A DNA stretch of 64,000 nucleotides from Galbitalea sp036266835 (GCA_036266835.1 DATAXD010000016.1:8090-72089), one strand, 5' to 3'. Numbered from the stretch's first letter, positions 41,152 to 50,827 are shown. The notes: generated from the letters alone by a model not told the origin. Program-made: numbers and translations.

Positions 41152-42008
41152 GACGTAAACAACTCCCCAGGGAATGTTCGTGAGTACTCAACCCGCAGAT
41201 CCGGGAACATTCTCACGTAATCGAAGGTGTAACTGGCGCTCATTGCGGGTGCGGAAGCAAAAAACAACGCGGTCGCGAGACCGTCGGCAACGAGGGCTGT
41301 GGGGGCGTGCGCCCAGGTTGCAGCGACCGCCGAAGTCGGCTCTCCGGTGGTCGCGTCGAGGATGTGGTGGAGGCCATCCCCCCAGCTGCGCCGATTGGGT
41401 GCGGACGCACAGATGGACGCGTTCTGCAGCTTGCAGATCCCGATCGCCTTGGTGGCATCGAACGGATGCTCGAGGCCGACCCGCACCGGCTCGGGGCCAC
41501 GGTGCAGCAGGTCGCCACTGGCGTCGATGAGGTATTCGTCGACGCCCGAGTCCCGCAGGATGCCGGCGACCAGGTCGACGAGGTATCCCTTGCCGGCGGC
41601 GCCGACATCCACGAGTACCGGCGATGTCGTTGTCAGCCGGACGCCGTCCCACTGCATGATCTCGTCCCAGCGCGGCACCTCGACGGCCTCATCGCGCGGC
41701 CGGAGCGTGTAGTGGCGGTCGTATCCGAGGTTCTCCAGTCGCCCGCCGACGAGCGGAGACATGGCGCCCTCGGTCGCGTTGTAGAGCATGCGATAGAGCG
41801 AGAACAGGGGGCCAGCATCCGCCGGGAACTCCCACGTCCCGGCCGTTACAGCGATCTGCGAAACCAGCGAATCGGGGCGAAATCTCGAGTAGACGCTGTC
41901 GAATTCCTCGATGCGCGCTGCGACGGCCTCGGTCATGGACGACGAAAGCTCATCGGGCGTGCTGATGCGCCATGGTGCACCGATCGCCTCGAACTCCCAG
42001 TCGCGCAT
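41148..42008 (-). CDS. FAD:protein FMN transferase, ApbE family
   Basis: ApbE-type enzymes attach FMN from FAD to a Thr or Ser of partner flavoproteins. The 286-residue protein has FDSVYSRFRPDSLVSQIA, the DVGAAGKGYLVDLVAGIL segment, DASGDLLHRG and HHILDATTGEPTSAV with conserved Asp/Thr metal ligands. ATG 42008 is chosen because GGAGG lies 5 nt upstream; a longer start at 42047 would overlap the FMN-binding gene by 14 nt. The likely target is the adjacent FMN-binding lipoprotein. Confidence 0.88.
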   Translation of the reverse strand: MRDWEFEAIGAPWRISTPDELSSSMTEAVAARIEEFDSVYSRFRPDSLVSQIAVTAGTWEFPADAGPLFSLYRMLYNATEGAMSPLVGGRLENLGYDRHYTLRPRDEAVEVPRWDEIMQWDGVRLTTTSPVLVDVGAAGKGYLVDLVAGILRDSGVDEYLIDASGDLLHRGPEPVRVGLEHPFDATKAIGICKLQNASICASAPNRRSWGDGLHHILDATTGEPTSAVAATWAHAPTALVADGLATALFFASAPAMSASYTFDYVRMFPDLRVEYSRTFPGELFTS

Positions 42009-42033
42009 CAACGCCTCCGTTCGCACTCGGACA

Positions 42034-42465
42034 TCACTCTTTGGCATCTGCCTTGATCGTCGCGAGCGCCTTGTTGAACCCCATGCTCGTGAGCGAGGAT
42101 CCGGCGACGACACTGACGTCGAGCGAGTTGATGTTCCTGCCGATGGTGGCAGCGGCGATACCAGCCTCGAACATCTGCTCATAGCCGGTGGCGGTTGGGT
42201 CAGCCTGCACGGTGACGACGTTCATGGCTGTGATGATGTTCTTCTTCAGACTCAGTGTCACGCTGATGTGTTCTTCCCCACCGGGCGAAACGTAGCTTCC
42301 GGGCGCCGTGTAGGTGCCGTCCTTGTACTTCGCGTTGCTCGTGGACGCAGGATCGCTCGCCGCCGCGGCGCTACACCCGGCGAGAGCACCAACGACCGAG
42401 AACCCGGTAATGGCGATGAGGGCCGATTTGCGAAGCGTTGGGTTGATGCGGTGCTGGTGGGTCAT
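42034..42465 (-). CDS. FMN-binding domain lipoprotein
   Basis: The 143-residue lipoprotein (lipid Cys31 in VVGALAGC) carries an FMN_bind domain: KYKDGTYTAPGSY, then EHISVTLSLKKNIITAMNVV, and near the end AGSSLTSMGFNKALATI. The last matches the SGATLTS-type flavinylation site with the acceptor Thr kept, though SGAT is changed to GSSL. It is probably flavinylated by the ApbE encoded next, and passes electrons outside the membrane. ATG 42465 has GAGGA upstream. The 190-bp gap before it on its own strand likely holds the operon promoter. Confidence 0.85.
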   Translation of the reverse strand: MTHQHRINPTLRKSALIAITGFSVVGALAGCSAAAASDPASTSNAKYKDGTYTAPGSYVSPGGEEHISVTLSLKKNIITAMNVVTVQADPTATGYEQMFEAGIAAATIGRNINSLDVSVVAGSSLTSMGFNKALATIKADAKE

Positions 42466-42656
42466 TGGTCCTCGTCGGTAGAGAGATGATGGATGCCGGC
42501 GACGTTGCTGGGATTCCAGCATCACGGACTAGCTTTTACGCAAGCTGTGTGCTGGCTATGGCGATTATCCGCCCCCGTTGCGCGGTGAACGGTTCAGGGT
42601 GAGTATCTCGCTACCTGTGTCAACGAGCGGATAGCGAAAATAGTTCATCGCGGAAG

Positions 42657-43790
42657 TTAGCTAAGCCTGCGGCCGTCCGCCCAGACGTGCTCGACAGTCC
42701 ACTTCGAGTCGAGTTGCACGGCGTCCGCGACGAAGCCCGACTTGAGTAGCCCGTGTCGGCGGTCCAGCCCCAGCACCCGCGCGGGCGTCCGAGTGAGCGC
42801 GGCAACGGCATCCGCGGGGGCGAGCCCGACTCGCTCGATCGCCAACTTCAGCGCACGATCCTGAGTGAGCGTCGAACCCGCGAGGTTGTGTGTTCCGGCG
42901 ATGTGCGCGAGCCCGCCGCGGACCTCGACCGACATCGACCCGAGCGGATAGTCGCCGTCTCCGACGCCTGCGGCGGCCATCGCATCCGTGACCAGGGCAA
43001 CTCGCCCGGGAGCCGAGCGGAAGGTCAGGCTCGCGACATCCGGATGCACGTGAGCGCCGTCGAGGATAAGCTCCAGCGCCACGCGGTCATCCTCGAATGC
43101 GGCGACCACGGGTCCGGGGGCCCGATGACCGATGCCGGGCATCGCGTTGTACGCGTGCGTGAGCAGCCGCGCGCCGGAATCGAACGCGCGCCGCGTGAGA
43201 TCGAAGTCCGCCTTGGTGTGGCCGACCGCCACGACGATCTCGTCCTCGACCAGGACGTCGATGAGTTCAAAGGCGTTCGGGAGCTCGGGCGCGATCGTGA
43301 GTTGCCGCAGCGTGCCGCGTGCGGCGTCGAGCAGCCGATCGAGCACGGCGGGCTGTGGCTCGACCAGGTACTCGGAGTTGTGGGCGCCGTGGTTCTCGGG
43401 CGACAGGAACGGTCCCTCGAGGTGCGATCCCAGGATGAGCGGGTCGGATGCCGCGAGGTCGGCCACCGCTGACAGCGTTGCTTCGAGGCGGTCCATGGGG
43501 TTGGCGACGAGGCTGATGACAGAGCGGGTCGTTCCGTGCGCGCGATGCGCGGCGGTCGCAGCCCGGATGGCGTCGGCGCCGTCCTCGTAGGAGAAGCCGC
43601 CACCGCCGTGGCCGTGCAGGTCGATGAAGCCGGGAGTGAGCCAGCGGCCGGCAACATCGACCGTCTCGTCCGCCTCGGGCGCGGCGTTGGTACCCGTCCG
43701 CGTGATGGTGTCGCCGTCGACGAGCATCCAGAAGTCATCGACCTGGCCATCTGCGTCGAGCTTTCGAGCATGCGAGAAAACAATGGTCAC
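42657..43790 (-). CDS. nagA: N-acetylglucosamine-6-phosphate deacetylase
   Basis: NagA deacetylates GlcNAc-6-P for amino-sugar recycling. The 377-residue amidohydrolase has PGFIDLHGHGGGGF (His59, His61), SHLEGPFLSPENHGAHN with the metal Glu, VGHTKADFD, LTHAYNAM, and the catalytic Asp in LVTDAMAAAG. It lies 7 bp after the purU stop on the same strand, so the two may be cotranscribed though functionally unrelated. No nagB is in the window. Confidence 0.93.
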   Translation of the reverse strand: MTIVFSHARKLDADGQVDDFWMLVDGDTITRTGTNAAPEADETVDVAGRWLTPGFIDLHGHGGGGFSYEDGADAIRAATAAHRAHGTTRSVISLVANPMDRLEATLSAVADLAASDPLILGSHLEGPFLSPENHGAHNSEYLVEPQPAVLDRLLDAARGTLRQLTIAPELPNAFELIDVLVEDEIVVAVGHTKADFDLTRRAFDSGARLLTHAYNAMPGIGHRAPGPVVAAFEDDRVALELILDGAHVHPDVASLTFRSAPGRVALVTDAMAAAGVGDGDYPLGSMSVEVRGGLAHIAGTHNLAGSTLTQDRALKLAIERVGLAPADAVAALTRTPARVLGLDRRHGLLKSGFVADAVQLDSKWTVEHVWADGRRLS

Positions 43791-43797
43791 GTTCGGC

Positions 43798-44655
<858 letters not shown>

Positions 44656-44705
44656 CGCTCCAGCGTAATGGCGCGATAGCGTCTGACCCGGCGAGTAGAC
44701 TTGCT

Positions 44706-44790
44706 GCGTCGCAACTGGCGCCAGAGGTGGAAAACCATCGGGGAGCGACTGACAGGGTAATTGGCCGTACGCCTGGGCCACCGTAGCAAC
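44706..44790 (+). ncRNA. ZTP (pfl) riboswitch upstream of glyA
   Basis: GTCGCAACTGGCGCCAG, then CATCGGGGAGCGAC, a variable hairpin, and GGCCGTACGCCTGGGCC match the ZTP riboswitch core seen before purH. A -10-like TAGACT lies at 44696-44701, just as in the purH leader. It likely raises SHMT production when 10-formyl-THF is short and ZTP accumulates. Confidence 0.9.
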
Positions 44791-44854
44791 TAGCAGTGCA
44801 AACACTAGATTTGTTTCGCCATGTCAGGTTTCTCGTAAACCAAAAGGAGCGCCA

Positions 44855-46138
44855 GTGAACTCGTTCAATTCACCCCTCGCCGAGGTCGATCCGGAGATCG
44901 CCGCCGTTCTGGCGAGCGAGCTGGGCCGCCAGCGCGGAACCCTCGAGATGATCGCCAGCGAAAACTTCGTGCCGCGGGCCGTGCTCGAATCGCAGGGTTC
45001 GGTCCTGACCAACAAGTACGCCGAGGGATACCCGGGGCGTCGCTACTACGGTGGCTGTGAGTTCGTCGACGTTGCCGAGAATCTGGCGATCGAGCGGGCG
45101 AAGAGCCTGTTCGGCGCGGCCTACGCCAATGTGCAGTCGCATTCGGGCGCATCCGCGAATGCCGCCGTGCTGGGTGCGATCGCGAACCCCGGGGACCGGA
45201 TTCTCGGCCTCGAGCTCGCTCACGGCGGCCACTTGACGCATGGCATGCGGCTCAACTTCTCGGGCAAGCTTTACGAGGCGCACGCGTACGGGGTCGACCC
45301 GAAGACCTTCCGCATCGACATGGACCAGGTTCGCGACAAGGCGCTCGAGGTCAAGCCTCAGGTGCTCATTGCCGGCTGGTCGGCGTACCCGCGCCAGCTA
45401 GATTTCGAGGCGTTCCGCACGATCGCGGATGAGGTTGGCGCGCTGCTCTGGGTCGACATGGCCCACTTCGCCGGTCTCGTTGCGGCAGGGCTGCATCCGT
45501 CCCCCGTGCCGCACGCCCACGTCACCTCGTCGACCGTGCACAAGACGATCGGCGGACCGCGGTCCGGCTTCATCCTCACCAACGATCTCGAGCTGCAGAA
45601 GAAGATCAACTCGAACGTGTTCCCGGGGCAGCAGGGTGGCCCGCTGATGCACGTCATCGCGGCGAAGGCGACGGCGTTCAAGCTGGCAGCCGAGCCGGAA
45701 TTCAAGGACCGTCAGGAGCGCACGCTGCGCGGCGCGAAGATCCTGGCGGACCGGCTGACCCAGGAGGACACCAAGGCTGCTGGCGTCGACGTGTTGACGG
45801 GCGGCACGGATGTTCACCTCGTGCTCGTGGACCTGCGCGAATCCGAGATCCACGGGCAGAACGCGGAAGACATCCTGCATTCCGCGGGAATCACGGTCAA
45901 CCGCAACGCGGTGCCGTTCGATCCGCGCCCGCCGATGACGCCATCCGGAGTGCGGATCGGAACGCCCGCGCTGGCAACGCGCGGATTCGACGACGCCGAG
46001 TTCACCGAGGTTGCGGACATTATCGCCACCGCCCTGAAGCCCGAGCCGGACGTGCTCGCCCTGAAGGCGCGCGTGGGCAAGCTCACCGAGGCGTTCCCGC
46101 TCTACGACGGCCTCACGTCCCCCGGTACCTGGAACTAA
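44855..46138 (+). CDS. glyA: Serine hydroxymethyltransferase
   Basis: This PLP enzyme converts serine and THF to glycine and methylene-THF. The 427 residues include the N-terminal LGRQRGTLEMIASENFVP, GRRYYGGCEFVD, HAHVTSSTVHKTIGGPRSGF with the PLP Lys, and GTPALATRGF. GTG 44855 follows AAAAGGAG. The upstream ZTP riboswitch and folD downstream place it in a one-carbon cluster. Confidence 0.95.
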   Translation: MNSFNSPLAEVDPEIAAVLASELGRQRGTLEMIASENFVPRAVLESQGSVLTNKYAEGYPGRRYYGGCEFVDVAENLAIERAKSLFGAAYANVQSHSGASANAAVLGAIANPGDRILGLELAHGGHLTHGMRLNFSGKLYEAHAYGVDPKTFRIDMDQVRDKALEVKPQVLIAGWSAYPRQLDFEAFRTIADEVGALLWVDMAHFAGLVAAGLHPSPVPHAHVTSSTVHKTIGGPRSGFILTNDLELQKKINSNVFPGQQGGPLMHVIAAKATAFKLAAEPEFKDRQERTLRGAKILADRLTQEDTKAAGVDVLTGGTDVHLVLVDLRESEIHGQNAEDILHSAGITVNRNAVPFDPRPPMTPSGVRIGTPALATRGFDDAEFTEVADIIATALKPEPDVLALKARVGKLTEAFPLYDGLTSPGTWN

Positions 46139-46151
46139 CCATTCACCTTCC

Positions 46152-46210
46152 GTGAGGGGCGGCAAAAGGCTCCAAACCTGCGGTTTTTAGAGCCTTTTGC
46201 CGCCCCTCAC
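46152..46210. terminator. Very long perfect hairpin between glyA and folD
   Basis: A 21-bp perfect stem (46152-46172 with 46190-46210, core GGGGCGGCAAAAGGC) closes a loop that itself contains AAACC-TGC-GGTTT. Almost the same element recurs right after folD. It could be a strong terminator that uncouples folD from the glyA riboswitch transcript. Confidence 0.8.
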
Positions 46211-46230
46211 GAAGAATTCTGGAGGTCTCG

Positions 46231-47112
46231 ATGACAGCAGTGAGACTCGACGGCATCGCTACCGCGGCCGTCATCAAGGATGAGCTTCGCGAGCGAATCG
46301 TCGCGCTCAAGGCGACGGGCCTGAACCCGGGCCTCGCGACCCTGCTCGTCGGCGACGACCCAGGCTCGCTCAGCTACATCGCAGGCAAGCACCGCGACTC
46401 GCTCGAGGTGGGCATGGAGTCCGTGCGCGTCGACCTGCCCGCAACTGCGAGCGAAGCGGATGTTCGCTCCGCGATCGCCGACCTGAACGCCGACCCGCGA
46501 GTCACCGGCTTCATCGTGCAGCTGCCGTTACCGGATGGAGTCGACGAGCGCGCGATGCTCGAGCTGGTCGACCCGGCCAAGGATGCGGATGGCCTGCATC
46601 CGACCAACCTTGGGCGGCTGGTTCTCGGCGTCGACGGCATCCTGACCTCGCCGCTGCCCTGTACGCCTGCCGGTGTCGTCGAGCTCGCTGAGCGCTACGG
46701 CGTCGAGTTCCCTGGTCGCCACGTCGTCGTCATCGGCCGCGGTCTTACCGTTGGCCGGCCCCTCGGTCTGCTGCTCACCCGCAAAGGCATCGATGCCACG
46801 GTCACTCTCACGCACTCGCGGACCGACGACCTCGCCGCCGAGGTGCGGCGGGCCGACATTGTCGTCGCCGCCGTGGGAGTCCCGCATCTGGTGAAGCCCG
46901 ACTGGGTGAAGCCCGGCGCCGCTGTTCTCGACGTCGGCGTAACGCGGGTCGGCTCGACCGCGAGTGGCAGGGCCAAGCTCGCGGGCGACGTCGATCCCGC
47001 AGTCGCGGAAGTCGCCGGTTATCTCTCGCCCAACCCAGGTGGCGTAGGCCCGATGACTCGCGCGATGCTCTTGCAGAACGTCGTCCTCGCCGCCGAACGC
47101 TCCCTTCACTGA
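46231..47112 (+). CDS. folD: Methylenetetrahydrofolate dehydrogenase / cyclohydrolase
   Basis: FolD interconverts methylene-, methenyl- and 10-formyl-THF. The 293-residue protein has LATLLVGDDPGSLSYIAGKHRDSLEVGM with the catalytic Lys, VQLPLPDGVDERAMLELVDPAKDADGLHP, and the Rossmann VVIGRGLTVGRPLGLLL with NPGGVGPMTRAML. The usual YxxxK is present as YIAGK. ATG 46231 has GGAGG at 46221-46225. Matching hairpins flank the gene on both sides, making it a separate transcription unit. Confidence 0.95.
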   Translation: MTAVRLDGIATAAVIKDELRERIVALKATGLNPGLATLLVGDDPGSLSYIAGKHRDSLEVGMESVRVDLPATASEADVRSAIADLNADPRVTGFIVQLPLPDGVDERAMLELVDPAKDADGLHPTNLGRLVLGVDGILTSPLPCTPAGVVELAERYGVEFPGRHVVVIGRGLTVGRPLGLLLTRKGIDATVTLTHSRTDDLAAEVRRADIVVAAVGVPHLVKPDWVKPGAAVLDVGVTRVGSTASGRAKLAGDVDPAVAEVAGYLSPNPGGVGPMTRAMLLQNVVLAAERSLH

Positions 47113-47167
47113 GGGGCGGCAAAAGGCTCCAAAAACCGGAGGTTTAGGACCTTTTGCCGCCCCTCAG
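47109..47167. terminator. Second copy of the GGGGCGGCAAAAGG hairpin, after folD
   Basis: The arms 47109-47130 and 47147-47167 pair with one interruption and include the folD stop codon. The loop has AAACC-GGA-GGTTT. It is the sister of the element at 46152-46210, with nearly the same stem sequence. Confidence 0.8.
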
Positions 47168-47220
47168 GGAAGTAACGGGTACCTATGTCGCGCGACCGGC
47201 CGCGCGAATAGTGTTTCGTC

Positions 47221-48621
47221 ATGGCATCGACACACGGTAAGTCCAAGCACGAAACCGCAGAACCCATCGACCTCAATCCGCTGTTTTCGCGACCGGGCGA
47301 GGCATCCGAACTCCCGCGCTTCGTGATGCCCCAGCGCCCGACCGCGCCCGAGACCGCGTATCAAATCGTGCACGACGAATCGATGCTCGACGGTAACGCG
47401 CGCCTCAATCTCGCGACCTTCGTCGGCACTTGGATGGACGACCAGTCGGTGCGGATCTACGCCGAAGCCGCCGACAAGAACATGATCGACAAGGACGAGT
47501 ATCCGCAGACGGCCGCGATCGAAACGCGCTGCTGGCGGATGCTCGCGCACCTGTGGGGTTCGCCCGACTCCGAGAAGAGCATCGGCACATCCACGATCGG
47601 TTCATCCGAGGCCTGCATGCTCGGCGGGATGGCGCTCAAGCGCCGCTGGCAGCACGCGCGCAAAGCCGCGGGCAAGGATGCGTCGAAGCCGAACCTGGTC
47701 ATGAGTTCGGCCGTGCAGGTCTGCTGGGAGAAGTTCTGCAACTATTTCGAAGTCGAGGCGCGCTACGTGCCGGTGTCTGACGAGCATCCGGCTTTGGACG
47801 GCTCACAGCTCGAGAAGTACATCGATGAGAACACCATCGGCGTCGTCGCAATCATGGGCGTCACCTACACCGGCGTCTATGAGCCGGTCGAGGAGATCGC
47901 CGCCGCCCTCGACGCGCTGCAGGCGAAGACCGGGCTCGATATTCCGATCCACGTGGATGGCGCATCCGGTGCGATGATCGCGCCGTTCCTGCAGCCCGAC
48001 CTGGTCTGGGATTTCCGTCTACCGCGCGTGCATTCGATCAATACCTCCGGCCACAAGTACGGGCTCGTCTATCCGGGTCTCGGCTGGGTCGTCTGGCGCA
48101 CCGAGGACTTGCTGCCGGAAGACCTCATCTTCCGCGTCAGCTACCTCGGCGGTGACATGCCCACGTTCGCGCTCAATTTCTCGCGGCCGGGAGCCCAGGT
48201 TCTGCTGCAGTATTACCTGTTTCTGCGGCTCGGCTTCGAGGGATACCGGTCGGTGCAGGGCTCGTCGCGCGACGTCGCGAAATACCTCTCGGCCGGCATC
48301 GGCGAGATGGATCCGTTCGAGCTGTGCAGCGATGGATCGGACATCCCGGTATTCGCCTGGAAGCTCAAGGACACGCACACGGGACACTGGACGCTCTACG
48401 ACCTGTCCGATCGCCTACGGATGCGTGGCTGGCTCGTGCCCGCGTACCCGATGCCGGATGACCTGGCCGCCGTTACCGTGCAGCGCATTGTCGTGCGGAA
48501 CGGCCTCAGCCGGGACCTCGCCGGAAGCCTGCTCGAAGACATCCGCAACGAGGTCGCCTACCTCGATGCCCTCAAGGCTCCGCTCCCCACCGAGCACCGC
48601 AAGCAGCCTCACCACCACTAA
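47221..48621 (+). CDS. Glutamate decarboxylase
   Basis: This PLP-dependent decarboxylase makes GABA from glutamate with consumption of a proton. The 466 residues have the GadB pattern: LNLATFVGTWMDD, TSTIGSSEACMLGGMALKRRW, IHVDGASGAMIAPFL with Asp under the PLP ring, and the Schiff-base Lys in INTSGHKYGLVYPG. The C-terminus ends in HHH, close to the His plug of pH-gated enzymes. No glutamate/GABA antiporter is nearby. ATG 47221 follows TAGTGT by 6 nt, giving a leaderless mRNA. Confidence 0.93.
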   Translation: MASTHGKSKHETAEPIDLNPLFSRPGEASELPRFVMPQRPTAPETAYQIVHDESMLDGNARLNLATFVGTWMDDQSVRIYAEAADKNMIDKDEYPQTAAIETRCWRMLAHLWGSPDSEKSIGTSTIGSSEACMLGGMALKRRWQHARKAAGKDASKPNLVMSSAVQVCWEKFCNYFEVEARYVPVSDEHPALDGSQLEKYIDENTIGVVAIMGVTYTGVYEPVEEIAAALDALQAKTGLDIPIHVDGASGAMIAPFLQPDLVWDFRLPRVHSINTSGHKYGLVYPGLGWVVWRTEDLLPEDLIFRVSYLGGDMPTFALNFSRPGAQVLLQYYLFLRLGFEGYRSVQGSSRDVAKYLSAGIGEMDPFELCSDGSDIPVFAWKLKDTHTGHWTLYDLSDRLRMRGWLVPAYPMPDDLAAVTVQRIVVRNGLSRDLAGSLLEDIRNEVAYLDALKAPLPTEHRKQPHHH

Positions 48622-48668
48622 CCCACCCACGTGAGGGATTGGAGTGGGCGGATGGGTAGGGTGGATGG

Positions 48669-49598
48669 ATGCGCGCGCCTACAGGTGAACAGTTTCGTTT
48701 GACCCGTGAGACGCCGCTCGGCGCGGCCGAGGCGACGATCACCGAAGTCGCGGCGTCCATCCGCGAATTCCGGATCGGCGGAGTCGAGCTCACCGAGGCG
48801 TATGGCGAATTCTCGACGCCTCCGTTTGCGTGCGGCATCGTGCTCGTGCCCTGGCCGAACCGGGTCGAGGACGGGGTATGGACACTGGATGGCGTCGCGC
48901 AACAGCTCGACATCACCGAGCCCGCGCTCCATAACGCGATCCACGGCTTGCTGCGTAACGCTCAGTATCGCGTCGTTGACCGAACCGACGACTCTGTCAC
49001 GCTGGGGGCGACGATCTTCCCCCAGCACGGCTATCCGTTCCTGCTCGAGACTTCCGTACGCCACGCGCTCGTGGACGATGGAATGACCGTGACCCATCGC
49101 ATCACGAACGACACCGACCTGCCCGCACCCGTCGCGATCGGAGCGCATCCGTTCTTCTCGATCGGCGATGTGCCGACGGATGACCTGACCCTGACAGTGC
49201 ATGCGGGCACGAGATTCCCGGTGGATGCGCGCCTCAATCCGTCCGCCGAGATCCCCGTCGATGGCGACTACGACCTCCGCGGCGGCCGCACAGTCAGCGA
49301 ACTGTCGCTCGATGACGCGTTCGGTGACGTGAAACCGGATGGTCAGGTTACGGCGACGCTCACGGCGCCGGATGGCCGCACGGTCTCGCTGTGGCAGGAC
49401 GAGAGTTTCCCGTATGTCCAGGTGTTTACGACCCGGGAGTTCCCGCGCGGCACGACGAAGGCAACCGCAATCGCCCTCGAACCAATGACGGCACCGGCAA
49501 ACGCGTTCAACTCGGGGCAGTCGTTGCGCTGGCTGGAACCGGGCGAGACCTGGGAGGCGTCCTGGGGCATCCGTTACACCGTGCCGGTGGTCGAGTAG
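48669..49598 (+). CDS. Aldose 1-epimerase family protein
   Basis: The 309-residue mutarotase-like beta-sandwich has LVPWPNRVEDGVWTLDG, NAIHGLLRNAQY with one catalytic His, and AIGAHPFFSIGD with the second. The catalytic Glu is likely in IALEPMTAPANAFN. It interconverts sugar anomers; the exact sugar is not clear (galactose mutarotase-like or hexose-6-phosphate type). ATG 48669 lies 6 nt after TAGGGT (48657-48662), again leaderless in pattern. Its stop codon TAG is inside a REP-like repeat. Confidence 0.85.
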   Translation: MRAPTGEQFRLTRETPLGAAEATITEVAASIREFRIGGVELTEAYGEFSTPPFACGIVLVPWPNRVEDGVWTLDGVAQQLDITEPALHNAIHGLLRNAQYRVVDRTDDSVTLGATIFPQHGYPFLLETSVRHALVDDGMTVTHRITNDTDLPAPVAIGAHPFFSIGDVPTDDLTLTVHAGTRFPVDARLNPSAEIPVDGDYDLRGGRTVSELSLDDAFGDVKPDGQVTATLTAPDGRTVSLWQDESFPYVQVFTTREFPRGTTKATAIALEPMTAPANAFNSGQSLRWLEPGETWEASWGIRYTVPVVE

Positions 49599-49625
49599 CA
49601 CCGCTCAGCGGTGCTTATCGAGACC
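49589..49625. repeat. Short palindromic repeat, copy 3, overlapping the epimerase stop
   Basis: GGTCGAGTAGCACCGCT and AGCGGTGCTTATCGAGACC form a 37-bp imperfect palindrome. Its TAG is the stop codon of the aldose epimerase gene. It shares its ends with the copies at 9881-9911 and 28192-28228 but has a different core. Confidence 0.8.
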
Positions 49626-49635
49626 CGGATCGACA

Positions 49636-50043
49636 ATGATCTCGACCGAACTCGCGAGAGCGCTTCACGACTCGGGGCTGGTCTGGCACCCCGCTGTCGG
49701 CGACGCCTTCCGCATCGATCGGATCGAGGTGGATGCGGATGTCTTCTACCTCAGCGACATGACCGTTGAGGCACACGACCTGCCAACGGGCACGCAGCTC
49801 GGTTTCAACGGCACGACCGAGTGGGCGCTCGATTCAGTCGCGATCGAGGACGCCCTTTGGCTTCCGAGCGAGAGCCAGCTGCGCGAACGGATTGGCGATT
49901 CGTTCGTGGCGCTCGATTATGACGGCACCGCTTTCCGGGTGCGCACTCGTCTAGCGGGCGAACCCCGGGAGTTCGCCGCGAGCATCGCGGAGGACGCTTA
50001 CGCGAGAGCGCTGCTGGCCCACCTTGACCAAGCGCGCGATTGA
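49636..50043 (+). CDS. Conserved hypothetical protein of 135 residues
   Basis: This acidic single-domain protein starts MISTELARALHDSGLVWHP. It has alternating strands such as VFYLSDMTVEAHDLPTGTQLGFNGTTEWALDSV and a helical C-terminus. I recognise no catalytic motif or signal peptide. It starts 10 bp after a REP-like repeat and ends at a nested inverted repeat. The next gene is convergent. Confidence 0.7.
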   Translation: MISTELARALHDSGLVWHPAVGDAFRIDRIEVDADVFYLSDMTVEAHDLPTGTQLGFNGTTEWALDSVAIEDALWLPSESQLRERIGDSFVALDYDGTAFRVRTRLAGEPREFAASIAEDAYARALLAHLDQARD

Positions 50044-50112
50044 ACAGGACGAGGCGCGTTCAACAGGACGAATCATCCTGTTGAATAGGCCACTCGAGCG
50101 GATCGTCCTGTT
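50043..50112. repeat. Nested inverted repeat, AACAGGACGA family, copy 2
   Basis: The outer arms AACAGGACGA (50043-50052) and TCGTCCTGTT (50103-50112) enclose an inner hairpin TCAACAGGA (50060-50068) / TCCTGTTGA (50076-50084). The architecture matches 37533-37606. It separates the convergent 135-residue gene and the ycnI gene. Confidence 0.75.
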
Positions 50113-50122
50113 GGCGGCCGAG

Positions 50123-50827
50123 CTACCGAGGCCGTGAGCGTGAACGCACGAACGCGAACATTGCAAGCACGAGCGCGATGACCCCAAGCGCTAGACCACC
50201 GGTGCCGATGATGAGAGCAGTGGATGCCGTCGAGGCGGCGTCATCCGTCGCCGCGATCGTCACACCGCTTTCGGTGTCGGTGGGTGGCGGGTCGTTGATG
50301 TAGAGGGTCGGGGCGGGGTGGTCTGGCTCATCGCCGTCGGCCGGCGTCGCCTCATCCCACTTCACTACGTCGCCGTTCGAGTACGTCTGGATCGTCGGGA
50401 ACTCGACGCTGCCGGTGTCGGGTGTGAGATCGAGTGCGACCGGGAATTCCTGGAACTGTCCCGCCTTGATCTCCACGCCCGGATCAGCGGTGTAAATAAT
50501 GTCTACGGGCGCTTCGGTGACTTCGACGCCATCGTTGCGAATCGGATGCGGCAGCTTCGCCTCGACAATCCGCGCCCTCCATCCCGGCACCGGTTGGTAC
50601 TCGGCACCGGCGAACGGAGTCTTGCGGGGCAACTCGATTTCGACCTTGACCGTGCCCGCGTTTTCTTCTTCGTTCGGCACCCGGAACGTGACCTCGATGT
50701 CGTCGCCGGCGGCGGCCGTGTTCGGAGCGATCTTGACGTGCGCGCTCGCCGCGATGGGCGTGCCGAGAACGAGGATGAGGACGGCGGCGGACAACGCGAA
50801 GACTCGCGCAATGGGTCGTGCGGTCAT
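50123..50827 (-). CDS. YcnI-type copper-binding exported protein (DUF1775)
   Basis: This 234-residue exported protein has a signal peptide ending ASA before His30 (HVKIAPNTAAAG), so the mature N-terminus begins with a copper-ligating His. The DUF1775 beta-sandwich includes FRVPNEEENAGTVKVEIELP and FPVALDLTPDTGSVEFPTIQTYSNGDVVKWDE. A C-terminal membrane anchor (TALIIGTGGLALGVIALVLAMFAFV) and basic tail follow. YcnI proteins bind Cu(II) and act in copper handling. No copper transporter gene is adjacent. TAGAAT on the minus strand (plus 50835-50840) is 7 nt before the ATG. Confidence 0.88.
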   Translation of the reverse strand: MTARPIARVFALSAAVLILVLGTPIAASAHVKIAPNTAAAGDDIEVTFRVPNEEENAGTVKVEIELPRKTPFAGAEYQPVPGWRARIVEAKLPHPIRNDGVEVTEAPVDIIYTADPGVEIKAGQFQEFPVALDLTPDTGSVEFPTIQTYSNGDVVKWDEATPADGDEPDHPAPTLYINDPPPTDTESGVTIAATDDAASTASTALIIGTGGLALGVIALVLAMFAFVRSRSRPR

